Assembly: GCF_002019665.1 (NCBI RefSeq)
Contig: NZ_KV917375.1
Span: forward strand, 3,609,445 to 3,673,444
Source of the DNA: Sutcliffiella halmapala
GTDB taxonomy: Bacteria > Bacillota > Bacilli > Bacillales > Bacillaceae_I
Reading direction: 5' to 3'
DNA: 64,000 nucleotides
Every line of letters begins with the position of its first letter. Positions within the stretch are counted from its first letter, which is position 1. Below the pieces are notes generated by a model that was not told where the DNA came from, ran no database searches, and saw nothing but the letters and a program-made list of their open reading frames with translations. Shown here one piece after another: positions 48,700-57,109 of this stretch. The translations under genes were made by a program, and so were the position numbers.

Positions 48700-49107
48700 A
48701 TGATACCTAAACCTCTCGTTACCGTTAATCAATGGTTTATCTTACTTACTGTGGCCATTTCACTTTTAACTGGCTTTTATTTTCTATTATTGCTTCCTTT
48801 ATTGGCAGGGTTAAGTGGCTTGCTAACTGGTTACAATCCAGTCTTAAAGATTGCTAGCAAATTTTTAGCTAAACCACCTTCTTCCTATATTCAAGAAGAT
48901 AAAGCACAGCTACAGTTTAATCAAACGATTGCTGTGAGCTGCTTAGCACTATCACTGATAGGTTTTTACACAGGTTACACAATTATCGGTTTTGCCTTTT
49001 CTATCATGGTTGGCCTTGCATCTGGTGTCGCACTACTCGGATTTTGTGTCGGCTGTTTTATCCGATTCCAGTGGCAACAATACCAATATCGTCGTTCGAC
49101 AAAATAA
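48700..49107 (+). CDS. DUF4395-family membrane protein
   Basis: 135 residues with four hydrophobic segments and the family-typical start PKPLVTVNQWF. CVGC near residue 117 provides a close cysteine pair in the last helix region. DUF4395 proteins often sit beside thioredoxin or sulfur-metabolism genes; the function is unknown. Only a weak ribosome binding site (AGGTGGG) precedes ATG 48700. Confidence 0.8.
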   Translation: MIPKPLVTVNQWFILLTVAISLLTGFYFLLLLPLLAGLSGLLTGYNPVLKIASKFLAKPPSSYIQEDKAQLQFNQTIAVSCLALSLIGFYTGYTIIGFAFSIMVGLASGVALLGFCVGCFIRFQWQQYQYRRSTK

Positions 49108-49110
49108 AAA

Positions 49111-49145
49111 AGCGAAGATGACTTCACACACGAGTCATCTTCGCT
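49111..49145. terminator. Bidirectional terminator between DUF4395 gene and yhcX
   Basis: AGCGAAGATGACT / AGTCATCTTCGCT, a 13-bp perfect stem with A-run before and T-run after. Confidence 0.92.
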
Positions 49146-49152
49146 TTTTTCA

Positions 49153-50697
49153 TTATTTTTTATAGTTGATTTCATACACATCTCGTCTGCGATCCTTTAA
49201 CTGACGAACGGTTCCTGATTGACGTTGTCTTCTTAAAATTTCCAAATCAACATCTCCATTTATTACCATCTCGATATTTGGATTACACTCCCCTACTATG
49301 CCATCACGAGCAAACTCAAAATCAGATGGTGCAAAAATGGCCGATTGCGAATATTGAATATCCATGTTTTCTACTTGAGGGAGATTTCCACATGTCCCTG
49401 CGATAACCGTATATATTTGATTTTCTACTGCACGAGCTTGCGCACAATAACGAACACGTAAGTACCCTTGACGGTCCTCCGTATTGAACGGACAGAAAAT
49501 AATATTCGCACCCTTATCGGTAGCAATTCGAGCTAATTCTGGAAACTCAATATCGTAACAAATTTGAATCGCAATTTTCCCACAATCTGTATCAAATACT
49601 TTAACTGTATCCCCTCGGCTAATCCCCCACCATTTTCGTTCGTTTGGAGTGATGTGTATCTTATACTGCTTTTCAATCGTTCCATCTCTTCGGAACAAAT
49701 AAGCAATATTAAAAACTTTATCATCTTCCTCTACAAAATGAGAGCCACCAATGATATTTACATTGTACTTAACCGCTAAATCAGTGAATAGTTGAATATA
49801 ATCTTCGGTATATTCGGTTAAACGTTGCACCGCCTTACTTGGCGATCTTTCATTTAAGAAGGACATTAACTGAGTAGTAAATATCTCTGGAAATACCGCA
49901 AAATCAGCACCAGCATCAGATGCTACATCTGTATAATATTCTACCTGTGTCGCAAATTCTTCAAACGAACTGATCGATTTCATCATGTATTGTACTACAC
50001 AAATCCGAACTGGAAACGATGTTTTATAATGCCGCTTCGTTTGCGGAATGTACTCAACATTGTTCCATTCCATTAAGGTTGCATATTTATTAGAAGCCAG
50101 ATCATCCGGAAGATATCCAGGATTAATACGCATGAGAGTAAACTCATTTAATAATTGGAAGGATAAGACTGGATCATAAATTTTGTGCCTCATTACTTGT
50201 TTCACATATTCTCGAGGTGCCATTTCATCAGCGAATTTATGATAGTTTGGAATCCTCCCACCTATAATAATACTTTTCAAATTTAATCTACGTGCTAAAT
50301 CCTTTCTTGCTTCATATAATCGATGTCCTACTTTCATTCGACGAAAGCCAGGATGTACCATTACTTCAATACCATACAGATTATAACCATCTGGATTATG
50401 ATTGGTTATGTAACCTTCTTCGGTAATATCGTCCCAAGTATGTCGATCATCGTACTCATCGAAGTTAATTAAAAGACTTGAACATGAACCTATAATCTCC
50501 CCATCGTATTCCGCACATAACTGCCCTTCTGAAAACATCGTCAAGTGACTTTCTAAATGTTCTCTCGTCCAAGGCTGCATCCCTGGAAAGCATAAATGTT
50601 GAAGGGCAATAATATCATCTATATCTTTCATTTCTATATTTCTTATCATCATTTTTTTCTCGAATTTAGACAAATCAATTTTCGACACAACATCCAT
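49153..50697 (-). CDS. yhcX: Fusion of GNAT acetyltransferase and nitrilase-superfamily hydrolase (YhcX)
   Basis: 514 residues. The N-terminal GNAT domain (about 15-190) has the acetyl-CoA loop VHPGFRRMKVGHRLY. A carbon-nitrogen hydrolase domain (about 230-500) carries the Glu-Lys-Cys triad: Glu in DFAVFPEIF, Lys in YKIHITPNE and Cys in AIQICYDIEFPE. The same fusion occurs in B. subtilis YhcX near the glp genes. It suggests coupled acetylation and amide hydrolysis of one metabolite; the substrate is not known. The start is uncertain: GTG three codons in has better spacing to GGAG than ATG 50697. Confidence 0.92.
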   Translation of the reverse strand: MDVVSKIDLSKFEKKMMIRNIEMKDIDDIIALQHLCFPGMQPWTREHLESHLTMFSEGQLCAEYDGEIIGSCSSLLINFDEYDDRHTWDDITEEGYITNHNPDGYNLYGIEVMVHPGFRRMKVGHRLYEARKDLARRLNLKSIIIGGRIPNYHKFADEMAPREYVKQVMRHKIYDPVLSFQLLNEFTLMRINPGYLPDDLASNKYATLMEWNNVEYIPQTKRHYKTSFPVRICVVQYMMKSISSFEEFATQVEYYTDVASDAGADFAVFPEIFTTQLMSFLNERSPSKAVQRLTEYTEDYIQLFTDLAVKYNVNIIGGSHFVEEDDKVFNIAYLFRRDGTIEKQYKIHITPNERKWWGISRGDTVKVFDTDCGKIAIQICYDIEFPELARIATDKGANIIFCPFNTEDRQGYLRVRYCAQARAVENQIYTVIAGTCGNLPQVENMDIQYSQSAIFAPSDFEFARDGIVGECNPNIEMVINGDVDLEILRRQRQSGTVRQLKDRRRDVYEINYKK

Positions 50698-50902
50698 CTC
50701 CTACTCTTTTGCAAAATGAAACATTCATTCTTTTGAGTTTTTTATATAAAAAAAGAGAATTACCCAATATTACTTATTCCCCAAATTCACTAGAACAAAA
50801 CCTCCTCTGTATCTTTCGCCTCTAGTTTTGCATACTTCTAGCCTCCTTTTAAAATAATATGTATAACAATGAACAAAATCCCCTTCAATTGGAGGCTATT
50901 AT

Positions 50903-51298
50903 ATGATTATTGGCTGGGATTCTTGGAGCTTAGCCCGTGTACTCACTTTATTTCTTGGTTTTGGTTACTTCTCATTTTGGATACAAATCTATTTATGGCA
51001 TAAAAGAGGAAAGTTTCATGTTTGGCAAATGTGGATACCTGTCGTTGCATTACCTATAGCAGGGATAGTCGCAATCCTTCTAGCCATCTTTCCCGTAACT
51101 TGGTTAATCTGGCTCCATAGCTTTATTTCCTTACTAGTTATCGTGACAGGTTCATATGGAAGTCTTCTTCACTGGAAAGCAATTAGCAAAAGAACAGGTG
51201 GAATTAAAAAGGAGAATCTGATGTCTGGTCCCCCTATCACTCTTCCGTCTATCATTTCTTCTCTTGGATTCATTGCATTACTACTTGTTTGGTTCTAA
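50903..51298 (+). CDS. Four-helix membrane protein, first gene of a GMC oxidoreductase operon
   Basis: 131 residues with four hydrophobic segments (about 10-30, 42-62, 68-90, 112-130). Histidines near the membrane boundary occur in LWHKRGKFHVW, WLHSFISL and LLHWKAIS and might bind heme or contact quinone; that is speculation. The gene ends 18 bp before the next. ATG 50903 follows TTGGAGG. No family was recognised. Position suggests it anchors the dehydrogenase encoded downstream. Confidence 0.7.
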   Translation: MIIGWDSWSLARVLTLFLGFGYFSFWIQIYLWHKRGKFHVWQMWIPVVALPIAGIVAILLAIFPVTWLIWLHSFISLLVIVTGSYGSLLHWKAISKRTGGIKKENLMSGPPITLPSIISSLGFIALLLVWF

Positions 51299-51316
51299 TA
51301 ATGGGAGGTGGAGTAG

Positions 51317-51928
51317 TTGCAACACCCTAAAAATTCTTACTATCCTGAATATAATGTAGTAGACCAATTTCATGAATGGGATAAAGTGACACAACACGTA
51401 GTAAAGACTCGACTAGCAGCTTTTCATGTCGAGTTTTTCACCCCAGAAGAACAAGAGTTACTAGTAGCCTTGTTTCCAATATTCTTTCCCTCTCACCTTG
51501 GAGACATTGGAATCAATTGTCTATCTATTTTAGACGAGCGTTGTCGACAAGAAAAAATTCAAACCTATGCTAGAGGTACGAGTCTTTTAACAAAGGACGT
51601 CATTCGTAAAGGCTTAAAGGCGATACATCTCGAATGTTTCACTCAATTTCATCAGCCCTTTTCAAAGCTAGAAAACAAGCTTCAGCATTCCTATATAGAC
51701 TCTATTAAGCAAAATATTAGTACAAAGGATATGTGGCAAGATTTTAGTCCAGCTTTATTTGTTAAAACATTCTCTTGTGAAATGATCAAAATAATATATT
51801 CAGATCCTTCTGTATGGTCAAAGATAGGTTATGGTGGCCCTTCCTATCCAAGAGGCTACTATGCGTTTGGATTTAAACAGTTTGATTCTTGGGAGGCCCC
51901 CTTATATGAAAAGAAGCGAGATGGTTGA
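51317..51928 (+). CDS. Gluconate 2-dehydrogenase subunit 3-like protein
   Basis: 203 residues of the Gluconate_2-dh3 family, the small subunit accompanying membrane-bound GMC flavoprotein dehydrogenases. Conserved features are FFTPEEQELLVALFPIFFP near residues 40-58 and the C-terminal GYGGPSYPRGYYAFG. Translation starts at TTG 51317 behind GGGAGG. No Tat signal is visible, unlike many relatives. Its last codons overlap the GMC gene start by 23 bp, indicating coupled translation and a stable complex. Confidence 0.88.
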   Translation: MQHPKNSYYPEYNVVDQFHEWDKVTQHVVKTRLAAFHVEFFTPEEQELLVALFPIFFPSHLGDIGINCLSILDERCRQEKIQTYARGTSLLTKDVIRKGLKAIHLECFTQFHQPFSKLENKLQHSYIDSIKQNISTKDMWQDFSPALFVKTFSCEMIKIIYSDPSVWSKIGYGGPSYPRGYYAFGFKQFDSWEAPLYEKKRDG

Positions 51929-53468
51929 TATTTGTATTATCGGTACAGGGGCAAGTGGGAGTCTCTTAGCAAGTGAGCTTAGTAAAAGCGGACTGTCTGT
52001 TGTTTGCTTGGAGGCTGGCCCTAACAGAATTCCACAGCTTGACTTTGCAAGTGATGAGCTTGAAATGGAGAAATTATTTTGGAATGACCCAAGAATTAGT
52101 CTTGGCTCTGATCCGCTCGATCTTGCAAGAAGCACATCAGGAAAAGGAGTTGGCGGTAGCGCCGTTCATTATACAGGACAGCTTTTGCGTTTTCATCACT
52201 CTGACTTCCGGACAAATTCATTTGAAGGTGTTGGAGAGGATTGGCCAATAAATTATGAAACATTAGTAAGTTACTATGAAAAGATAGAAAAGCGTTTGCT
52301 TTTATCTGGTCCAATTGATTTTCCGTGGGAGCCCTATGGAGGGAATTACCCTTATCCTCCTCATCACGATTTAAGTAATAATACCCTTAAATTTCGTGAA
52401 GGCTGTGAAAATGCTGGTTTACGACATGCTGTTTCACCACTTGCTATTCTCTCTGCACCATATGAAAATCGGCACCCTTGTACAAATCGCGGATTCTGTG
52501 AGGAGGGATGCATACCAGATGCAAAAACTACACCGCTTAACACCTTTATTCCTGAAGCAGTTAAACACGGTACTATTATTTACACTGAAGCAATGGCTAC
52601 TTCAGTTGGATTAGATAACAAAGGTAATGTTACCGGTGTGGAATATATTCACGAAAACGAAACCTATTTTCAAAAAGCCCGGGTGGTTATAATAGCCGCT
52701 CACGCCATAGAAACACCAAGATTATTATTACATAGTAAGAGCTCTATTTTTCCAGAAGGACTCGCCAATTCGAGCGGCATTGTTGGCAAATATCTAATGA
52801 CTAACTTAAATGATCATCTGCTAGTTAAATATGAGGAAGAAATTCGGATGTATCGTGGCAACCCTGTACAAGCCTTAACGATGGATCCCTATGAAATGGG
52901 TAAAGCTTCAGGATTTGCTCGTGGTTTTATTATGAATTCCTATGGCTTAAGACCTGTAAGACTTGCCAGCTTATTTATCGAGAATGATCCAACTTGTGTT
53001 GGGGAGGAATTAAGAAGTAGAATGCTCGATTATAATTTTTATGGATCTTTCGCAATGCTAAGTGAAACCTTACCACAAGAGTCCAATCAACTATCACTTG
53101 GCACTCAAATCGATTCCAATGGATTACCCGTACCAGTAGTGGAATTCTCCTTAAGTAATAATGATAAAAAAATCCGTAAAGAAGCCCGTAAGCTTTTGGA
53201 ACAAATCGGACAAGCATCTGACGGAGTGCCAGCATATTATTTAAAATCTCATGCCCATTTAATGGGTGGGTGTCGGATGGGCATCGACCCTACCAGATCT
53301 GTATGTAATAGCTTTGGACAAACACATGATGTACAGAATTTATTCATTGCCGGCTCCCCAACATTTGTGACTGGTCCATCAGCAAATCCAACTTTAACCA
53401 TCTATGCTTTAGCCTTGCGCACAGCGGAGTATATAAAAGAAGAACTACGAATGCGTAATATAGGGTAG
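51906..53468 (+). CDS. GMC-family FAD-dependent oxidoreductase (gluconate dehydrogenase-like large subunit)
   Basis: About 520 residues. The FAD-binding ADP loop CIIGTGASGSLLASELSKSG lies at the N-terminus. GKGVGGSAVHYTG is the second flavin motif, and a Cys-containing segment CTNRGFCEEGC is typical of membrane-bound sugar/alcohol dehydrogenases. The catalytic region is SHAHLMGGCRMG with GPSANPTLTIYALALRTAE at the end. GGAGG precedes ATG 51906; the frame's earlier ATG is inside subunit 3. The electron acceptor is probably membrane quinone through the first gene of the operon. The substrate (alcohol, sugar or sugar acid) is unknown. Confidence 0.9.
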   Translation: MKRSEMVDICIIGTGASGSLLASELSKSGLSVVCLEAGPNRIPQLDFASDELEMEKLFWNDPRISLGSDPLDLARSTSGKGVGGSAVHYTGQLLRFHHSDFRTNSFEGVGEDWPINYETLVSYYEKIEKRLLLSGPIDFPWEPYGGNYPYPPHHDLSNNTLKFREGCENAGLRHAVSPLAILSAPYENRHPCTNRGFCEEGCIPDAKTTPLNTFIPEAVKHGTIIYTEAMATSVGLDNKGNVTGVEYIHENETYFQKARVVIIAAHAIETPRLLLHSKSSIFPEGLANSSGIVGKYLMTNLNDHLLVKYEEEIRMYRGNPVQALTMDPYEMGKASGFARGFIMNSYGLRPVRLASLFIENDPTCVGEELRSRMLDYNFYGSFAMLSETLPQESNQLSLGTQIDSNGLPVPVVEFSLSNNDKKIRKEARKLLEQIGQASDGVPAYYLKSHAHLMGGCRMGIDPTRSVCNSFGQTHDVQNLFIAGSPTFVTGPSANPTLTIYALALRTAEYIKEELRMRNIG

Positions 53469-53498
53469 ACCAGGAAATAATTTTATCTCCTGGTCTAC
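53465..53498 (+). terminator. Hairpin at the end of the GMC operon
   Basis: GTAGACCAGGA / TCCTGGTCTAC, an 11-bp perfect stem overlapping the stop codon. No T-run follows, so termination may be inefficient. A further imperfect hairpin lies at about 53520-53551. Confidence 0.6.
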
Positions 53499-53625
53499 AC
53501 ACTTATTAGATTAAGTTGTTCAAATCTCTCATTATTTCCTGAGAAATTTGTCATATTCAAGCAGTTTTCGTCGTACTATGAACATCTATTAATAAACGAT
53601 TCAGGTTAATGTACCTAATAAACTT

Positions 53626-53910
53626 TTACACATGAGTAAGTTTTTCCTCTAAAGACACGCCACTTTGCTTATAATGAATTTTCACATTGGTTACAACCTC
53701 TGTTGCTCCCGCATCAATTCCTACTTGTTGTGCTGTCTTGATTAAACTGAAGACTTCATCTAGAGGCCCTTCTACTACAGTTTCCATAGGACCAACATGA
53801 CATGGGAGACCAGAATCCTTTAATACACTTACGATGCTTGGTATAACTCCGTCTGTATCAACATCTCTTCCATTAGGCATAATTTGTATTCCGACCGTAT
53901 ATTTAGCCAT
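53626..53910 (-). CDS. MTH1187/YkoF-type thiamine-binding protein (YqgV-like)
   Basis: 94 residues of the DUF77/thiamine-binding small-protein family. Characteristic segments are GIQIMPNG at the start, the central HVGPMETVVEGPLDEVF, and the amphipathic helix before VVTNVKIHY. These ferredoxin-like proteins form tetramers and bind thiamine or a related ligand. The best-known Bacillus member of this size is YqgV. Transcribed alone; the biological role is not defined. Confidence 0.82.
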   Translation of the reverse strand: MAKYTVGIQIMPNGRDVDTDGVIPSIVSVLKDSGLPCHVGPMETVVEGPLDEVFSLIKTAQQVGIDAGATEVVTNVKIHYKQSGVSLEEKLTHV

Positions 53911-54141
53911 TTCCGCTCATCCCTTCTTTAATCCGTTATACCATACAATATCCTTGATAATGAAAGAGTAAACATTTTTCGTAGTTGATGCTCTTAATGA
54001 CTTTTCTGCCTACCAAAATTTCAGTTCCTAATGTCTGTCATGAAATGTTCACAGGATATTAAGTGTAATAGCTTTGCAATGCACCCAAGTACGTACTATA
54101 ATTTTAAACAAGAATACAGAAAAAAATGAGGCGAGTACTTA

Positions 54142-54576
54142 GTGGACCATTCAAAAAAAATAGAGAATCTATTGTTATTAGCTTCCGTCATTGCCCTAGT
54201 TGCTACACTAGGAAGCTTGTACTTTTCAGAAATTTTGTTATACATACCATGTGATTTATGTTGGTATCAGCGTATTCTGATGTATCCTCTCGTTGTTTTA
54301 CTCGGTATAGCAGCAGTTAAAAAGGATGCAGCAATTGCAACTTATGTACTTCCGCTTTCCATCATTGGCAGCTCCATTTCTTTCTACCATTATCTTGTTC
54401 AAAAGGTAGAATTCGTTGGACAAAATTCTTTCGCATGTGGAATCGTACCATGTAATGGCCAATATATTAATTGGTTAGGATTTATCACCATTCCATTTTT
54501 AGCACTTATCGGATTTACTTCCATCACCATTATTTTAATTTTCGTAAAAAAATTGTCCGCAAAGGAAGGAAAATAA
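54142..54576 (+). CDS. bdbC: Disulfide bond formation protein BdbC (DsbB-like quinone oxidoreductase)
   Basis: 144 residues with four membrane helices. The first external loop has the cysteine pair Cys37-Cys40 in CDLCWYQRI and the second loop the pair Cys99 and Cys104 in CGIVPC, as in DsbB/BdbC, which reoxidise an extracytoplasmic thiol oxidase and pass electrons to quinone. Starts at GTG 54142. The next gene, 2 bp downstream, encodes a membrane-anchored thioredoxin-fold protein with CVYC, the probable partner. Confidence 0.92.
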   Translation: MDHSKKIENLLLLASVIALVATLGSLYFSEILLYIPCDLCWYQRILMYPLVVLLGIAAVKKDAAIATYVLPLSIIGSSISFYHYLVQKVEFVGQNSFACGIVPCNGQYINWLGFITIPFLALIGFTSITIILIFVKKLSAKEGK

Positions 54577-54578
54577 CC

Positions 54579-55061
54579 TTGAAAAAAATTATCGTCATTG
54601 TCTCTATAATCGTTGCAATATTTGTTGCTTTAGCAGTCATAACGAATTATCAGCAGAAGAAAAGTTCAGAAGGTAACCCGTATGGAAAAGATAAAATCAA
54701 ACCATCTACACAACAACAATTGAATGACCCTTTGTATCAAAATCTTATTTTGCCTGATCAATTAGAGGAAAAACTTGAAAACGGTGAAACGACTACTGTT
54801 TATTTCTATAGTCCGGAATGCGTATATTGCCAACAGACTAGCCCAGTAATCGTACCGATGGCCGAAGAAATGGATATTAATTTAGAACTGTATAACATTT
54901 TAGAATTTGAGCAAGGTTGGGCAGATTATAACATACACTCTACTCCAACTATCATTCATTTTGAAAACGGAAAAGAAATAAAACGTTTAGAAAAATATTA
55001 TCAAGATCACTCTGTATATTCAAACTGGTTTGAAGATATAAAAGAAACTCCAAGCGAATAA
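54579..55061 (+). CDS. Membrane-anchored thioredoxin-like protein (CVYC motif)
   Basis: 160 residues: one N-terminal membrane helix (about 3-23), a charged linker, then a thioredoxin fold with Cys81-Cys84 in SPECVYCQQTSP and the cis-proline region HSTPTIIHFENGK. Translation starts at TTG 54579 behind GGAAGG; the longer frame overlaps bdbC. It probably works with BdbC as the extracytoplasmic thiol-disulfide carrier. It is shorter than and distinct from BdbD. Confidence 0.88.
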   Translation: MKKIIVIVSIIVAIFVALAVITNYQQKKSSEGNPYGKDKIKPSTQQQLNDPLYQNLILPDQLEEKLENGETTTVYFYSPECVYCQQTSPVIVPMAEEMDINLELYNILEFEQGWADYNIHSTPTIIHFENGKEIKRLEKYYQDHSVYSNWFEDIKETPSE

Positions 55062-55073
55062 TTCGCTTGGAGT
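55047..55073 (+). terminator. Terminator of the bdbC operon
   Basis: ACTCCAAGCGAA / TTCGCTTGGAGT, a 12-bp perfect stem with a 3-base loop and TCTTTCTTTG after it, overlapping the last codons. Confidence 0.82.
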
Positions 55074-55083
55074 TCTTTCTTTG

Positions 55084-55497
55084 TTACACTAAGTATTGAT
55101 TACTTGGTCGCATGTATCTACTTATCACTAAATGATTCTGCGTTTTTTGCTTAAATTGATCAATGGCAAATGGAAAGGAAAAGCCAAAGTCTCTTAACAT
55201 ATTTACATTCCTTGTAAATATTTCACGATGCTCATGTTTGATTTCCTCATCCTGGGTTACTTCAATTACGGCAATAATTGATTGAAGACATGAAATAATA
55301 TGAAATGCTTCTTTCAATGTTCCATTATAATCGGTAAATGTGTCGTGAACTGCACCAGTGTGAAGCGATAACTGATTTTCAAGGTTTTCAATCTCTTTAT
55401 CTGTGAAATAATAAGGAAGAATATTCGTTAAGAGGTGTTGGACCAATTCTCCAATATGGTCCTCTTGCTCTGGAGTAGATGCATATACAACTTTCAC
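55084..55497 (-). CDS. yhcU: YhcU-like protein (DUF5365)
   Basis: 137 residues, soluble, beginning MKVVYASTPEQEDHI. It resembles the B. subtilis YhcU family of unknown function, and it neighbours yhcT in the same way. Mostly helical, acidic in the middle, with no catalytic motif visible. Confidence 0.78.
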   Translation of the reverse strand: MKVVYASTPEQEDHIGELVQHLLTNILPYYFTDKEIENLENQLSLHTGAVHDTFTDYNGTLKEAFHIISCLQSIIAVIEVTQDEEIKHEHREIFTRNVNMLRDFGFSFPFAIDQFKQKTQNHLVISRYMRPSNQYLV

Positions 55498-55639
55498 GAA
55501 TTAAACCCACCTTTGTAACTTCTCTATAAGAGAAGAGTAACACAAATAGCTGTTTAATGGCGTAGGTAGTTAATGGAATCATATGAGTATATCCGACAAA
55601 AATTTCAGATAATTTTTCACCATAAAGGAGTTTTAATAG

Positions 55640-56533
55640 ATGGTAATTGAATTACACGTTACAGTAGAAAAACCACCTTCCTTACAAGATTACTTAAGGA
55701 ATTTGGTTGGCGTTCCTAAAGGTCTTCTACACGAGTTACGCATGTCAAAGGAAGTAAAAGTAAACCACGAAGAACCGGTCTGGACTCATTCCCTTCGCAA
55801 AGGCGACATAATCTCTCTTCCTCTATTTCAAGAAGAGGTGAGCCCAACACCCACTAATATAGATTTATCAATTCTTTATGAAGATGAGCATCTATTAATT
55901 CTCAATAAAGACGCTGGCATAGACACACACCCCGCGTCAGAAAACGATTACCATTCCCTTACAAATGGTGTCGCCTATTATTTTATTCAGCAAAGCATTC
56001 ATTCCAAAGTCCGTCATATTCATCGCTTAGATAAAGAGACAAGTGGGGCAATCCTCTTTGCCAAGCATGCTTTAAGCGGCGCAATTTTAGACCGTGAATT
56101 GGAAGCAAGAAAAATAAAAAGGACGTATCTTGCACTAGTGGAAGGACTTGTAGAAACTTCTCAAGGAACCATTAATAAACCAATAGGAAAGGACCGGCAT
56201 CATGCTTCAAGACGACGAATCTCTCCTAATGGGCAAATAGCCATCACTCATTTTAAAGTAGTCAAGAAATTTCCTAAAGAAAAACTGACTTTAGTAGAAT
56301 TGAACTTAGATACCGGCAGAACGCATCAAATTCGTGTGCATATGAGTAGTCTAGGTCATCCGTTATTTGGAGATACGTTGTATGGTGCGAAAAGTAAACA
56401 TACCCGTCATAGCCTTCATGCATGGAAACTGGAGGTTCCCCAACCGTTTAAGCAAGAAGGAATTTTCGTAACAGCTCCGATTCCTCTTAATTTCGGACCA
56501 CCACTTCTATCTCTTAACATTGAAAAGCTGTAG
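55640..56533 (+). CDS. yhcT: RluA-family pseudouridine synthase YhcT
   Basis: 297 residues. A short S4-like N-terminal region (about 10-60) precedes the catalytic domain, with RLDKETSGAILFAK holding the active Asp (about residue 132) and GRTHQIRVHMSSLGHPLFGD as the second signature. It modifies uridines in rRNA or tRNA; the exact site is not predictable. ATG 55640 follows AAAGGAG. Confidence 0.94.
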   Translation: MVIELHVTVEKPPSLQDYLRNLVGVPKGLLHELRMSKEVKVNHEEPVWTHSLRKGDIISLPLFQEEVSPTPTNIDLSILYEDEHLLILNKDAGIDTHPASENDYHSLTNGVAYYFIQQSIHSKVRHIHRLDKETSGAILFAKHALSGAILDRELEARKIKRTYLALVEGLVETSQGTINKPIGKDRHHASRRRISPNGQIAITHFKVVKKFPKEKLTLVELNLDTGRTHQIRVHMSSLGHPLFGDTLYGAKSKHTRHSLHAWKLEVPQPFKQEGIFVTAPIPLNFGPPLLSLNIEKL

Positions 56534-56550
56534 CAAACTTCTACAGCTTT
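56522..56550. terminator. Bidirectional terminator between yhcT and GNAT gene
   Basis: GAAAAGCTGTAG / CTACAGCTTTTT stem with a 7-base loop, overlapping both convergent gene ends. Confidence 0.88.
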
Positions 56551-56960
56551 TTCTTAAACACATAACTTGTTTTATCATACTGCATTTTCACTTCATAAAA
56601 GCGGTGTGCATCTTTTCGTTGTAATCCTGATGAGAGTGTTACACTTTGACAGCCTTTTTCTTTTGCAAGATTTTCAACATACGATAATAGTTTTTCTCCA
56701 TACCCCTTAGATCGTCCACTACTTGCTGTTACTAAATCATAGACATATATATGATAGCCGTCATAAAGGTTGGTTAATGTGATAATCCCTGCCACTGCCA
56801 CTACTTCATTTCCTTCGTAGCATCCATACATCTCATAGCCTTCTTCTGTCATTTTTTCATACATTTCTAAAAAGGTTTCTTCTGTTAAATGTGTTCTCAA
56901 TTCTTTTAACACAAGATATCCATCATGTAATTCTTCTTTTGTTTGAAGCTGTTTAATCAT
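56541..56960 (-). CDS. GNAT-family N-acetyltransferase
   Basis: 139 residues. The acetyl-CoA motif is DLVTASSGRSKGYGEKLLSYV (about 74-94) with QRKDAHRFYEVKMQYDK at the C-terminus. ATG 56960 follows GGGAGGAAG. Single-domain protein with unknown substrate, convergent with yhcT. Confidence 0.9.
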   Translation of the reverse strand: MIKQLQTKEELHDGYLVLKELRTHLTEETFLEMYEKMTEEGYEMYGCYEGNEVVAVAGIITLTNLYDGYHIYVYDLVTASSGRSKGYGEKLLSYVENLAKEKGCQSVTLSSGLQRKDAHRFYEVKMQYDKTSYVFKKKL

Positions 56961-57109
56961 TTGCCTTCTTCCTCCCTTAGGTATATTTAAACACTTTTTT
57001 GGTAATTAACTTTATAGTACTAAAAAATTCACAAGATTGAGCTATTTTTTAAAAATCTACTCTACATTTATAGATATAATGAATTCATTGAGAAAAAGGA
57101 GTGCTAACC

